DNA of 64,000 nt from the NCBI GenBank assembly GCA_022641375.1, contig JALCDF010000001.1, positions 53,125 to 117,124 on the forward strand, read 5' to 3'. Made by a program: the position numbers and the translations under genes. Position 1 is the first letter of the stretch. Each line of letters begins with the position of its first letter. Shown in pieces: positions 54,119 to 63,564 of this stretch. The notes below the pieces were generated by a model. The model searched no databases, had not been told where the DNA came from, and saw only the letters and a program-made list of their open reading frames with translations. Origin of the DNA: Megasphaera sp. (GTDB lineage Bacteria; Bacillota; Negativicutes; Veillonellales; Megasphaeraceae).

Positions 54119-54988
54119 ATGCCCCAATCAGAAGAAACAAAAGCCAAACTTGCCTTATTATCTGCCATGCTGATTTTTGGTACTATCGGCATTTTTGTCC
54201 GGTACATCCCGCTTCCGTCCAGCATCATCGCATTAGCCCGGAGCTCTGTCGCTACCATATTCCTGTTCATTTTGCTGGCAGTACGTCACCAGCCGATATG
54301 TTTTTCTGCTATACGGCAAAACATGTGTTGTCTGTTTGCCTCCGGGTTGATGCTGGGGTTGAATTGGATCCTTTTGTTTGAAGCGTACCGTTATACGACA
54401 GTCGCTGTCGCAACCGTCTGCTATTATATGGCCCCCAGCATTGTCATGATTGCCGCACCCTTTATACTACACGAACGGCTGACTCTTCGTAAGGGAATCT
54501 GTGTCATCACCGCTCTGGCCGGCATCATTCTCATTTCCGGCGTCGGGCAAAACAGCGGCACTGGCGACCTGACAGGCATCCTCTGCGGGCTCGGTGCCGC
54601 CTGTTTCTACGCCGGCATCATCCTCCTCAACAAAAAGTTATCGGGTCTCACTGCCTATGACCGTACTATCGTCCAGCTCGGTATCGCCGCTATATTGCTT
54701 ATACCCTATACCCTTTGTACCGAGGACTTCACCGCACTGGCAATAGCCCCCATCGTTTTGATACTGCTGGCAGTAATCGGCATCGTCCATACCGGCATCG
54801 CGTATGTCCTCTACTTTGGGTCTATCCCCTATCTGAAAGCCCAGACTGTCGCTATTTTCAGCTATACCGATCCGATTTTTGCCATTTTATTATCGGCCTT
54901 GTTCCTTCAGGAACCACTCGGGCTGATTAGTATTTGCGGTGCCGTACTCGTGCTGGGATCCACTTTCATCAGTGAAATCAAATCATGA
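54119..54988 (+). CDS. EamA/DMT-family transporter
   Basis: The 289-residue protein has ten membrane segments in two EamA repeats (LALLSAMLIFGTIGIFVRYI; second repeat from about residue 148, TGILCGLGAACFYAGIIL). The family exports amino acids or metabolites by exchange or proton coupling; the substrate is unknown. AAAGGAG precedes the ATG. Its stop overlaps the stop of the convergent polyferredoxin gene by six bases, so the two transcripts must overlap. Confidence 0.92.
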   Translation: MPQSEETKAKLALLSAMLIFGTIGIFVRYIPLPSSIIALARSSVATIFLFILLAVRHQPICFSAIRQNMCCLFASGLMLGLNWILLFEAYRYTTVAVATVCYYMAPSIVMIAAPFILHERLTLRKGICVITALAGIILISGVGQNSGTGDLTGILCGLGAACFYAGIILLNKKLSGLTAYDRTIVQLGIAAILLIPYTLCTEDFTALAIAPIVLILLAVIGIVHTGIAYVLYFGSIPYLKAQTVAIFSYTDPIFAILLSALFLQEPLGLISICGAVLVLGSTFISEIKS

Positions 54989-56476
54989 TTTCCTCTCGTG
55001 ATTTCTTTGGTCTCCCAGAGTATGCTGTTCCGTTACAGCCCGGACTGTAATCGCCTTGGGATTGGCAGGACAATAATATTGACAAGCACCGCAGCCGATA
55101 CACAAATCGTGATGAACGACAGGCAGGAGTTTGTCTCCTTGTTCTTTCATCGTAATCGCTCCCTGGGGACAATGGCGGGCACAATTGCCGCATTCTACCC
55201 CCTGTTCATTAATGATGCAATGAAACGCATAATAGACGGCTTTGCCGATTACCAGCTTTTGTTTATCCTGAACGGTAAGGGGATGAATCGCACCACTGGG
55301 ACAGGCCTGACTGCAAAAATTACAATTATAGGCACAATAGCCTTTGGAAAAGTCCAAATGAGGCTGGAAAATCCCGTTCATTCCATATTCTTTTATCGCC
55401 GGCATCAGGACACCGCTGGGACACCGGTCGCTGCAAAGCTGACAGGCCGTGCAATGCTGCGTAAACTGATCATAGGATAACGCTCCCGGCGGCATGATAG
55501 TTCCTTTACCTTTGCCCCATGGAAGCACGGGCAGGCTGCCTCTGGTAACAGCCGCCAGTACCGCGCCGGCAGCAAGACCACAGCGGATAAGGGCATCGCG
55601 CCGGCTCAGTAAAGGAACCGCCGGAGTCTTCTCGTTTTCGGTAATCCTGCCAGGAATAGTTTTCCTGATAAATCGTATCGCCCCGTGTGGACAAGCCGCC
55701 ACGCAGTCAAAGCAATCGATACAGCGGCTGTATTCCACCCGATGATTTTTTACATCAATACAGGAAGAACGACATATTTTTTCACAAATCCCACAGGAAA
55801 CACACTGATCTGCAGCAAACACCGGCCCATAAAGATTATACCGGCTCACGGTTCCCAATATAGTCCCTACCGGACAAATCGTCTGACAATACAGGCGGCC
55901 GTATTTCCATGCCAAAAACGTGATAATCAGGAAGGTAATCCCTGACACTACCAGTATTTCAGTTCCTTTGTAGATTATATCTTCGCTTTCCCAAAGAAAG
56001 CCTCCCTGATTCATGCTAAAAGCGGCTATCCCGTTGAAACCATATTGATAGAAGGGTGTAATGATCTGGCCCATCGTACGGCCAAAAATACTGTAAGGAT
56101 CCAATACAATCGGAACCAGTGTCAACCCGGCAAAAAAAGCCAACGCCGTTACTCCCAAAACAACATACCGCAAGACTGCTTTTTCCGGACGGTACGCAAA
56201 GCGATACCGTTTTTTCTTGCGCCACCGGCTCAGCCATAGGATGATATCCTGCCAAATACCTAGCGGACAAATGACCGAACAATAGATACGTCCAAAGAAA
56301 AATGTCAATATCAGTATTCCCAGGATAACGAGTCCATGAGCAGCCAATACTGCCGGCAAAAACTGTAACTGCGGTACGAATGCCCGGATTATCCCCAGAA
56401 ATGCCAGCATCACCAACATAAAAAATATCCCTGCTAAGATAATACGACCCCGTTGCAATGCTTTTCCATTCATCAT
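54983..56476 (-). CDS. Membrane polyferredoxin, NapH-like with internal twin-arginine-like motif
   Basis: The 497-residue protein has membrane helices at about 11-32, 41-60, 102-122 and 172-190. Two cysteine-proline motifs typical of NapH/FixG (CSVICPLG, CQTICPVG) and two 4Fe-4S ferredoxin motifs at 225-262 follow. Then come LLSRRDALIRCGLAAGAVLAAV at 289-310, a twin-arginine-like second membrane segment, and four more 4Fe-4S motifs to the C-terminus. It looks like a NapH-NapG fusion passing electrons across the membrane. The overlap with the aldo/keto reductase gene is 4 bp. Confidence 0.85.
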   Translation of the reverse strand: MMNGKALQRGRIILAGIFFMLVMLAFLGIIRAFVPQLQFLPAVLAAHGLVILGILILTFFFGRIYCSVICPLGIWQDIILWLSRWRKKKRYRFAYRPEKAVLRYVVLGVTALAFFAGLTLVPIVLDPYSIFGRTMGQIITPFYQYGFNGIAAFSMNQGGFLWESEDIIYKGTEILVVSGITFLIITFLAWKYGRLYCQTICPVGTILGTVSRYNLYGPVFAADQCVSCGICEKICRSSCIDVKNHRVEYSRCIDCFDCVAACPHGAIRFIRKTIPGRITENEKTPAVPLLSRRDALIRCGLAAGAVLAAVTRGSLPVLPWGKGKGTIMPPGALSYDQFTQHCTACQLCSDRCPSGVLMPAIKEYGMNGIFQPHLDFSKGYCAYNCNFCSQACPSGAIHPLTVQDKQKLVIGKAVYYAFHCIINEQGVECGNCARHCPQGAITMKEQGDKLLPVVHHDLCIGCGACQYYCPANPKAITVRAVTEQHTLGDQRNHERKS

Positions 56477-57843
56477 ATGACGACCTTTCCTGTGTCAGCC
56501 GCTGTTTTCCGGACCATGGCATCGATTTTCCTGATTTCCTGCGGTATGGCAATATGCTGCGGGCAGCGGGACAGACACGTATTGCAGCCTATGCAATGAC
56601 CCGCCCTGCCGGCACGCCTGACTTCGTTTTTATAACGGATGATAAATTCTTTTTTATCTGTATCCGAAGCCGTATCTGTCGCAATGCCCAGCCGTACAGC
56701 CTGAGCATTGTAGACATGGAAGATTCTGGCAATATCGACCCCATAAGGACACGGGTCACAGTACCGGCAATACGTACAATGTACCTGCGCTGTTTCCGTT
56801 CCCTTTCCCATAGACCGGGCTAAGACCTGTTTTTCTCTGTCATCCAAAGGCTGGAAATCGGCCATGGTATGAATATTATCAATAACCTGTTCAATGGAAC
56901 TCATGCCGGATAACATCGTCACAATGCCGGGTAAAGATCCGACATACCGCAATGCCCAGGAGGCTTCACTATCATTTGGACGGGCCGCTTTTAAAATTTT
57001 CGAGGCTGACTCGGGAAGAATTGCCAGATTACCACCCTTGACCGGTTCCATCACAAAAATGGGAACCCCCTTTTCCATCGCTTTACGGTAAAGCGTTCCG
57101 GCCTGCCGGCTTCCTTCAGGCGCTTCACCCTCATCATTCCAATCAGCATAGTTGAGCTGGATCATTACACAATCCCAGGAAAATGTATCCATTAAATAAT
57201 TGAAGAACGGTACATCCCCATGAAAAGAAAATCCCAGGCAGCGGATACGCCCCGCGGCCTTTTCACTGCGTAAATAATCCAGGATGCCATCCTGGATATA
57301 CAGTTGTTCAAACTGTTCCCTGGTGGTCAGCGAGTGCAATAAATAATTATCGAAATATTCGACCTGGCACGCATCAAGCTGTCCCTGAAATATTTTCTTG
57401 GCCTGCTCCAGCCCGGTCAAAATCGGTGTCGGCATTTTATCACACAGATAGAAACTATCACGAGGATATTTTTTTAATATCTTGCCCATAAAGGCTTCTG
57501 ATTTTCCTTCATGGTAGAAATACGCTGTATCATAATAATTCACGCCGTGCCGATATGCATAATCGATCATTTTTCCGGCCAGCTCCTCATCGATTTCTTT
57601 ACCGCTTGCCGTCATTCTTGTCGGGAAGCGCATGCCGCCGAATCCCAACAGCGATAACTGCTGCCCATTAGACGGATACAACCTCGTCACGACAGTGTTC
57701 TCCTCACTGTTTTCTTGTTTCTCCACATCCCGATCCAGGAAATCAATGATTTTTGGGCGGTTCCATACGCCGATGCCCGCAACGGTTGCAATAGAGGCTC
57801 CCAGTATCCCTAACGCCTGACGGCGATTTATTTTTTTGCCCAT
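56473..57843 (-). CDS. Aldo/keto reductase with C-terminal ferredoxin and N-terminal Tat-like motif
   Basis: The 456-residue protein begins MGKKINRRQALGILGASIATVAGIG, a twin-arginine-like signal (RR at 7-8), then an aldo/keto reductase barrel with YYDTAYFYHEGKSE, CDKMPT and LLHSLT, and a C-terminal region with CTYCRYCDPCPYGVDI and CIGCNTCLSRCPQ. This matches COG1453 oxidoreductases that pass electrons from Fe-S clusters. It is the first gene of a two-gene operon with the polyferredoxin, its likely redox partner. The substrate is unknown. Confidence 0.88.
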   Translation of the reverse strand: MGKKINRRQALGILGASIATVAGIGVWNRPKIIDFLDRDVEKQENSEENTVVTRLYPSNGQQLSLLGFGGMRFPTRMTASGKEIDEELAGKMIDYAYRHGVNYYDTAYFYHEGKSEAFMGKILKKYPRDSFYLCDKMPTPILTGLEQAKKIFQGQLDACQVEYFDNYLLHSLTTREQFEQLYIQDGILDYLRSEKAAGRIRCLGFSFHGDVPFFNYLMDTFSWDCVMIQLNYADWNDEGEAPEGSRQAGTLYRKAMEKGVPIFVMEPVKGGNLAILPESASKILKAARPNDSEASWALRYVGSLPGIVTMLSGMSSIEQVIDNIHTMADFQPLDDREKQVLARSMGKGTETAQVHCTYCRYCDPCPYGVDIARIFHVYNAQAVRLGIATDTASDTDKKEFIIRYKNEVRRAGRAGHCIGCNTCLSRCPQHIAIPQEIRKIDAMVRKTAADTGKVVI

Positions 57844-57916
57844 GATTTTTCTCCCATAAAAATATATACTTCGATAGCATTCTTAATATACACCATGAAC
57901 CCCACTTTAAGTCAAT

Positions 57917-57954
57917 GAAAAAACGGATTTTGCCTGATAGCAAAATCCGTTTTA
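57917..57954 (-). terminator. Terminator of the hydrogenase gene
   Basis: A 14-bp perfect stem (57920-57933 with 57940-57953) with a six-base loop is followed by six Ts on the minus strand. It stands 12 bp past the hydrogenase stop, so the hydrogenase is monocistronic. Confidence 0.9.
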
Positions 57955-57965
57955 CATGTTATTAT

Positions 57966-59483
57966 TTATTCTTCAACGTTTTTCAATTCATCTGCATAGG
58001 GGCTGTCAACACACGATACGACAGGAGCTTCTTTGGCAAATTGTTTTACATGAGCTGTTTCCTGCATAATCGGTGCAATCGTACCGGCTCCGGCTACACA
58101 ACCACCCGGACAGGCCATGCCTTCCAAAAGATATCCATCGCGCTTACCCGCTCTGGCCATAAAAATCATCTTTTGGCATTCTTTCAACCCCGCTGCCTGC
58201 TCGATTTTAACTTCACGGTCGGGAGCAATGTGCTGCAACGCTTCGGCAACCGCACCGGCTACGCCGCCGCTGACAGCAAATCCACGACCCATAGCCGTAC
58301 CTTCATTCATATTATCGGCCGGGTCTGCTTCCAACGTCGCAAAATCAATACTTTTTGCATCAAACATTCCCTGTAATTCTTCAAAGGTCAACACGTAATC
58401 GACTTCCGAACGAACAGTCCTACGATTGGCTTCCAATTTTTTGGCTGCACACGGCCCGATGAAACAAATACGGACATCGGGATACTTATTTTTCACGACC
58501 CGGGCTGTAATGACCATCGGCGTCAGCGCCATGGAAATATTTTCCTTGAATTGCGGGAACGCTTTCTTTACCATCATCGACCATGCCGGGCAACAGGATG
58601 TGCCCATCCAGGGAATCTTTGCCGGGACTTCTTCTATAAAATCATGGGCTTCCTGAATCGTGCATAAATCAGCACCGATAGCTACTTCAACGACATCATC
58701 GAAACCCAGCATCCGCATAGCCGTCTTTAGCTTGGCCGGCGTCGCATCTTTACCAAACTGGCCCACAAAAGCCGGTGCCACACAGGCAACCACCTTGTGT
58801 TCTTTCATCGCCGAAATGACCTGGAGAATCTGACTCTTATCTGCAATTGCCGCAAACGGACAATTAACCAGACACATGCCGCAGGACACGCATTTATCAT
58901 AATTGATCTTAGCACAGCCATTTTCATCCGATTCAATGGCATCCATGCCACAGGCAGCCGCACAAGGCCGTTCAATATGTGAAATGGCCTGATACGGGCA
59001 CTGCTTGACACAACGGCCACATTTAATACATTTATCCTGATCGATGACACTATGTTGATTTTCATCGATCCAAATAGCATCTTTCGGACATACATTCATA
59101 CACGGATGCGAAATACATCCCTGACAATTGTCCGTAATACGAACCTGATTGGGCGGACAGGCATTGCAAGCAAACGTAACGACGTTAACCAACGGTTCTT
59201 CAAAAAAATTATTGTCCGCTTCAACGGCTTCCTTGATTCCGGCGCTGGCAGGAGCCCGGACATCAATGGGTTCTACCGGAAGACCACAAGCTAACCGTAC
59301 CCGTTCCTGGACAACCGCTCTTTCCAAAAAGATATCATGGCGATACGTTCCGCCTTTTCTTGAAACGAGCTTATAGGGGATCAAATCCACACGGGAGTAG
59401 TCCCCACCTTCATAAGCGATCTTCGCTACTTCCGTAAAGACATTGCGGCGAATATCGTCCACCACACTGTGAACACCTCTCAT
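57966..59483 (-). CDS. [FeFe] hydrogenase, group B type
   Basis: The 505-residue protein has ferredoxin-like clusters at about 106-133, 152-162 and 190-208, then the H-cluster domain with L1 TSCCPAW (295-301), L2 GPCAAKKLE (343-351) and L3 EGMACPGGCVAGAG near the C-terminus. Ala in TSCCPAW (Gly in group A) places it in group B, whose physiological role is unproved. Candidate roles are H2 uptake or evolution with ferredoxin. It has its own promoter and terminator. Maturases HydEFG are not in the window. Confidence 0.93.
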   Translation of the reverse strand: MRGVHSVVDDIRRNVFTEVAKIAYEGGDYSRVDLIPYKLVSRKGGTYRHDIFLERAVVQERVRLACGLPVEPIDVRAPASAGIKEAVEADNNFFEEPLVNVVTFACNACPPNQVRITDNCQGCISHPCMNVCPKDAIWIDENQHSVIDQDKCIKCGRCVKQCPYQAISHIERPCAAACGMDAIESDENGCAKINYDKCVSCGMCLVNCPFAAIADKSQILQVISAMKEHKVVACVAPAFVGQFGKDATPAKLKTAMRMLGFDDVVEVAIGADLCTIQEAHDFIEEVPAKIPWMGTSCCPAWSMMVKKAFPQFKENISMALTPMVITARVVKNKYPDVRICFIGPCAAKKLEANRRTVRSEVDYVLTFEELQGMFDAKSIDFATLEADPADNMNEGTAMGRGFAVSGGVAGAVAEALQHIAPDREVKIEQAAGLKECQKMIFMARAGKRDGYLLEGMACPGGCVAGAGTIAPIMQETAHVKQFAKEAPVVSCVDSPYADELKNVEE

Positions 59484-59552
59484 ACTTAGTCACCTCATTA
59501 GAAAATAAAAAACAGAAAATTAAAATTTTATAACTGAATTCCATCTTTCCTA

Positions 59553-59582
59553 AGTATAAGGTAACCTTGCAAAATATGCAAG
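59553..59582 (-). promoter_or_regulatory. Hydrogenase promoter with inverted repeat
   Basis: TTGCAT (59576-59581) and TATACT (59553-59558) on the minus strand are 17 bp apart. CTTGCA (59566-59571) and TGCAAG (59577-59582) form an inverted repeat over the -35 and spacer. A second repeat, TTATGAATT (59612-59620) with AATTCATAA (59631-59639), lies upstream. Confidence 0.7.
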
Positions 59583-59718
59583 TAAATAAACGTTTTATGT
59601 CCCATGTGAAATTATGAATTTCCAAGGTATAATTCATAAAATATACCTCAGCAAAGACGCTTATCGACATCATTTCTTAAATTTTTTTTCCCTTTTCTTT
59701 AGTTCCACTATTTACACG

Positions 59719-59749
59719 AAAAAAACCGCTTGAAAATCAAGCGGTTTTA
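59719..59749 (-). terminator. Terminator of the alaS-ireB-ruvX-DUF1292 transcript
   Basis: A 12-base stem with a three-base loop is followed by seven Ts on the minus strand. It lies 13 bp past the DUF1292 gene stop. Confidence 0.88.
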
Positions 59750-59761
59750 TCTGATATATAT

Positions 59762-60061
59762 CTAATTTTCTGTCTGTTCATCGTTTTCAGACATATGCTC
59801 ATACGCATGTGCAGCCGCTTCAAATTCTTCATCTGTCGGTGCTACATATACGACTTCGCCATTTTCTTCCGTATCGATACGGGCAATAATTGCTTCGGCA
59901 TCTGTATCTTCGTCCGCATCTTCCTCTTCTTCAGAAAACGGAACGAGAATTGCAAACGTCTTGTCATCAATGTCGAGGGTTGCGGCTTCAGCATAATATT
60001 CTTCCGAGCCGTCATCTCCGGTAATGGTAACTACCTGGACTTCTTCTAATTCTTCTGCCAT
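59762..60061 (-). CDS. DUF1292 acidic protein
   Basis: The 99-residue protein is very acidic (EELEEVQVVTITGDDGSEEYY, FSEEEEDADEDTDAE) with the DUF1292 pattern LDIDDKTFAILVP. The function is unknown. It sits four bases after ruvX, the conserved Firmicutes order ireB-ruvX-DUF1292. Confidence 0.92.
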   Translation of the reverse strand: MAEELEEVQVVTITGDDGSEEYYAEAATLDIDDKTFAILVPFSEEEEDADEDTDAEAIIARIDTEENGEVVYVAPTDEEFEAAAHAYEHMSENDEQTEN

Positions 60062-60065
60062 TTGG

Positions 60066-60497
60066 TTAGTCTCCCTGTGCGTCTAAATAATTTTGTAAAA
60101 TAAGAATTGCTGCCATTTTATCGATATATTGTTTGCGCTTTTCACGGCGTACATTGCCTTCCATCAGAACTTTTTCTGCCATAACCGTCGTCAATCGTTC
60201 ATCCCAATAGACAAATTCCATGTCAGGCATTACCTTTTTCAGCTCATCGACAAAATGCTCGATTTTTTCCATATTATCGCTATAGTCACCATTCATATGA
60301 CGTGGTCTGCCTACTACGATACGATATACTTCTTTTTCCCGGATAATATCCCGGAGACGGGAAAAATCTTTTTTCTTCGATTGGCGTTGAATGGTTTCTA
60401 ACCCCTGGGCGGTGATATGCAGCGCATCACTGCAAGCCACCCCGATAGTTTTCGATCCGACATCCAATCCTAAAATGCGTATTCCTTTACAATCCAT
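60066..60497 (-). CDS. ruvX: Pre-16S rRNA nuclease YqgF (RuvX)
   Basis: The 143-residue RNase H-fold nuclease has [16 protein letters not shown] at the N-terminus with the catalytic Asp, [15 protein letters not shown], and [15 protein letters not shown] with the second Asp. It trims 16S rRNA 5' ends and was earlier called a Holliday junction resolvase. It overlaps ireB by 11 bases. Confidence 0.96.
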   Translation of the reverse strand: MDCKGIRILGLDVGSKTIGVACSDALHITAQGLETIQRQSKKKDFSRLRDIIREKEVYRIVVGRPRHMNGDYSDNMEKIEHFVDELKKVMPDMEFVYWDERLTTVMAEKVLMEGNVRREKRKQYIDKMAAILILQNYLDAQGD

Positions 60498-60747
60498 GCT
60501 GTTTCACGTAAGAACGAACTAATTCTTCAATGAGTTCATCCCGTTCAATACGGCGAATATTGCCGCGAGCATTATTATGACTTGTAATATACGTTGGATC
60601 GCCCGAAAGAAGATATCCTACAATCTGATTCACAGGATTATAGCCCTTTTCTTCCAATGCCTGGTATACTTCCTTCAAAATCATAGATGCTACGCTTTGT
60701 TCTTCATTTCTGTTTTTCACAATCATCGTTTCATCACTTACTGCCAT
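60487..60747 (-). CDS. ireB: IreB-family regulatory phosphoprotein (UPF0297)
   Basis: The 86-residue protein has the UPF0297 pattern [59 protein letters not shown]. In Enterococcus IreB is a substrate of the kinase IreK; no kinase gene is in the window. It lies 39 bp after alaS, typical of Firmicutes. Confidence 0.96.
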   Translation of the reverse strand: MAVSDETMIVKNRNEEQSVASMILKEVYQALEEKGYNPVNQIVGYLLSGDPTYITSHNNARGNIRRIERDELIEELVRSYVKQHGL

Positions 60748-60786
60748 ATAATCACATCCTTTATCGATAGATATTCTTGCTTTTTA

Positions 60787-63396
60787 TTATCCCACTAACG
60801 TTTTTACGGCTTCTGCACCAGCTGCTAATGCTTCCAACAATTTTTCAGGTTGTTTGCCGCCGGCCTGAGCCATATCCGGACGGCCACCGCCGTTGCCGCC
60901 AGCCGCCTGAGCTGCCGCTTTGATAATCTTACCGGCATGCAATCCCTTTTTCGTATCCGCCTTGGCTACTTTGCAGACAAAGCTTACCTTGCCATCATGA
61001 ACCGCTCCCAGGAGGACAACGCCGCTGCCGGCCTTATCCATAACGGTATCCGCTAATTCACGAAGACTGTCCATTGTATCTGCCTGCGCTTCTGCAGCAA
61101 TCACAGACACCGTGCCGACAGTTTGTTTGGTTGCCATAATCGTATCCAAATCGGATAATGCCGCATTTTTCTTCCACTGCTGCAATTCTTTTTCTGTATC
61201 TTTCAACTCTGCCAAGACATGTTCCAATTTATCGGGCACATCACTGACTTTTGCTTTCAAAAGACTGGCCAGATGGGCCAATTCATCTGAATCACGTTGC
61301 GCTTTTTTGACTGCTGACGCACCGGTAACCGCTTCAATGCGGCGTACGCCTGTACCGATACCGGTTTCTGACAGAATACGGAAAGAACCGATGATAGATG
61401 TGCGTTCCACATGAGACCCACCACAAAGTTCACAGCTGAAATCGCCGGCTGTAACAACACGGACGATATGACCGTATTTTTCACCAAAGAGAGCCATCGC
61501 CCCTTTAGCCTTTGCTTCATCAATCGGCATTTCTTCCTTCGTTACCGGAACATCTTTAAAAATCTGTTCATTGACCATATCTTCGACTTGCCGCAATTCG
61601 GCGAAAGAAACCGGCGAAAAATGCGTGAAATCAAACCGGAGATGATCCGGAGTAACCAAAGAACCAGCCTGATTGACATGATTCCCCAATACTTTACGCA
61701 ATGCGGCCTGTAACAAGTGTGTCGCAGTATGATTACGGGCAATAGCAAGATTACGCGCCTTGTCAACAGCGATATCCAGAGCATCCCCCTGATGGAGGAC
61801 CCCTTCTTTTACCGTAGCGATAAGATATATCAAACCATTAGGCAGCTTTTTAGCATCGCTTACTTCTGCAATCCCTTCTGCGCCCTTTAAAATGCCTGTA
61901 TCACCAATCTGACCGCCACCGTCAGCATGGAACGGATTAACATCGAGAATTACCGTTACTTCTTCACCATCGCGTGCTTCCGATACTTCTGTTCCGCCCT
62001 TGCCCAGCATAGCAATATTGGCCTTTATCGCCGCTTCATCATTATACAATTTACTTTGATCCAGCTTTGTCGTATCCGGTGTGGCTACGAGTGCCGACAC
62101 CTTTTCATGCGCAGCCCGGGCCCGTTCCTGTTGTTCCTTCATGGCTGTGTCAAAGCCTTCCTGATCTATGGTATATCCCTTATCCTGTGCGATTTCTTCT
62201 GTCAATTCCTTAGGGAATCCAAACGTATCATACAATTTAAATACTTCTTTGCCGGATAATTTTTTGCTTTCCTTTTCAGCATCCATCATCTGGTTCAACA
62301 AATCCAGTCCCTGTACCAGGGTCGCACTGAATTGTTTTTCTTCGGTATCAATGACCTTTTTAATAATATCGACATGTTCCCGTAATTCCGGGTATTCGTC
62401 TTCAAGGATCTGAATAACCGTATCCACCAGGCTGCTGAGGAACATGTGCTGAATCCCCAGGAGGCGGCCAAACCGGACAGCACGACGTAATATACGCCGT
62501 AAAACGTAGCCTCTTCCTTCATTAGACGGCAAAATACCATCACTGATCATAACCGTAATGGCCCGGATATGATCGGCAATGACCTTCATCGCCATTTTCT
62601 GATCCGGATCCGTATAATCGCCATGGCACAGATCAATTACGTTTTCTATGATGGGGAATATCAAATCGGTTTCAAAATTCGATTCTTTTTGTTGAATAAC
62701 AGAGGCCAATCGTTCCAGACCGGCACCTGTATCAATATTTTTTTTGGCCAGAGGTTCATATTTTCCATCTTTAGTACGATTGAACTGCGTGAATACGAGA
62801 TTCCAGATTTCCAAATAGCGGTCGCAATCACAGCCAACGGTACACGTCGGTTTGCCACAACCCCGTTCCGGCCCTAAATCATAAAATATTTCGCTGTCGG
62901 GACCACAAGGTCCTTCGCCGATTTCCCAAAAATTATCATCGAATTTAAAAATTCGTTCATCGGCGAGGCCAATCATATTATGCCAGAGATCATACGCTTC
63001 CTGATCATCCGGATAAATCGTAACATACAACTTATCTACATCCAGTTCCAAGACCTTGGTCAAAAATTCCCAAGCCCATGAAATCGCTTCTTTTTTAAAA
63101 TAATTACCAAACGAAAAATTACCCATCATTTCAAAAAACGTATGATGGCGGGCGGTACGCCCAACATTGTCAATATCATCCGTGCGGATACATTTCTGGC
63201 TCGTTGTCACCCGATACGACGGCGGCACAAGTTTTCCTGTAAAGTATGGTTTCAACGGTGCCATGCCGGCGCCAATAAGCAGCAGGCTGGGGTCATCTTT
63301 CGGAACCAAAGGAAAACTATGTAGGATCAGATGTTCTTTACTCTTAAAAAACTGTAAGTATGCTTTGCGGATTTCATTTCCCGTCATATATTTCAT
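60787..63396 (-). CDS. alaS: Alanine-tRNA ligase
   Basis: The 869-residue class II synthetase has the catalytic core (FFEMMGNFSFGNYFKKEAISWAWEF, RGYVLRRILRRA), the editing domain with HTATHLL and CELCGGSHV zinc motifs, and a C-terminal oligomerisation region ending in GGGRPDMAQAGG. ATG 63396 follows AAAGGGAG at eleven bases; an upstream in-frame TTG and GTG are too close to the RBS. No T-box is seen in the leader. It heads the ireB-ruvX transcript. Confidence 0.98.
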   Translation of the reverse strand: MKYMTGNEIRKAYLQFFKSKEHLILHSFPLVPKDDPSLLLIGAGMAPLKPYFTGKLVPPSYRVTTSQKCIRTDDIDNVGRTARHHTFFEMMGNFSFGNYFKKEAISWAWEFLTKVLELDVDKLYVTIYPDDQEAYDLWHNMIGLADERIFKFDDNFWEIGEGPCGPDSEIFYDLGPERGCGKPTCTVGCDCDRYLEIWNLVFTQFNRTKDGKYEPLAKKNIDTGAGLERLASVIQQKESNFETDLIFPIIENVIDLCHGDYTDPDQKMAMKVIADHIRAITVMISDGILPSNEGRGYVLRRILRRAVRFGRLLGIQHMFLSSLVDTVIQILEDEYPELREHVDIIKKVIDTEEKQFSATLVQGLDLLNQMMDAEKESKKLSGKEVFKLYDTFGFPKELTEEIAQDKGYTIDQEGFDTAMKEQQERARAAHEKVSALVATPDTTKLDQSKLYNDEAAIKANIAMLGKGGTEVSEARDGEEVTVILDVNPFHADGGGQIGDTGILKGAEGIAEVSDAKKLPNGLIYLIATVKEGVLHQGDALDIAVDKARNLAIARNHTATHLLQAALRKVLGNHVNQAGSLVTPDHLRFDFTHFSPVSFAELRQVEDMVNEQIFKDVPVTKEEMPIDEAKAKGAMALFGEKYGHIVRVVTAGDFSCELCGGSHVERTSIIGSFRILSETGIGTGVRRIEAVTGASAVKKAQRDSDELAHLASLLKAKVSDVPDKLEHVLAELKDTEKELQQWKKNAALSDLDTIMATKQTVGTVSVIAAEAQADTMDSLRELADTVMDKAGSGVVLLGAVHDGKVSFVCKVAKADTKKGLHAGKIIKAAAQAAGGNGGGRPDMAQAGGKQPEKLLEALAAGAEAVKTLVG

Positions 63397-63431
63397 AAAT
63401 GGCAACACTCCCTTTATCTTCTTATGGGAAA

Positions 63432-63461
63432 ATTATACGCTTATTTACCCCTATTAGGCAA
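63432..63461 (-). promoter_or_regulatory. Promoter of alaS
   Basis: TTGCCT (63456-63461) and TATAAT (63432-63437) on the minus strand are 18 bp apart, about 36 bp before the ATG. Confidence 0.78.
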
Positions 63462-63508
63462 CCTTTCAGTGATAACTCTCCTTCTTTTCTTACTATATTA
63501 ATTTTAGC

Positions 63509-63556
63509 AAAAAGGAAAGGCTAGTAACAAGCAGCTTCCTGCTCAAATTACTAGCC
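63509..63556 (-). terminator. Terminator of the NlpC/P60 gene
   Basis: GGCTAGTAA (63519-63527) pairs with TTACTAGCC (63548-63556), with an inner GCAG/CTGC helix, followed by T-rich sequence on the minus strand. It begins nine bases past the peptidase stop. Confidence 0.82.
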
Positions 63557-63564
63557 ACTTATTT

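Noticed and set aside
59410-59673. Minus-strand 87-codon frame across the hydrogenase start
   Set aside because: It runs over the hydrogenase promoter and the first codons in another frame, has no RBS and an unlikely composition.
63397-63560. T-box leader before alaS
   Set aside because: No T-box sequence, specifier loop or antiterminator was found; the promoter is only about 36 bp from the start.
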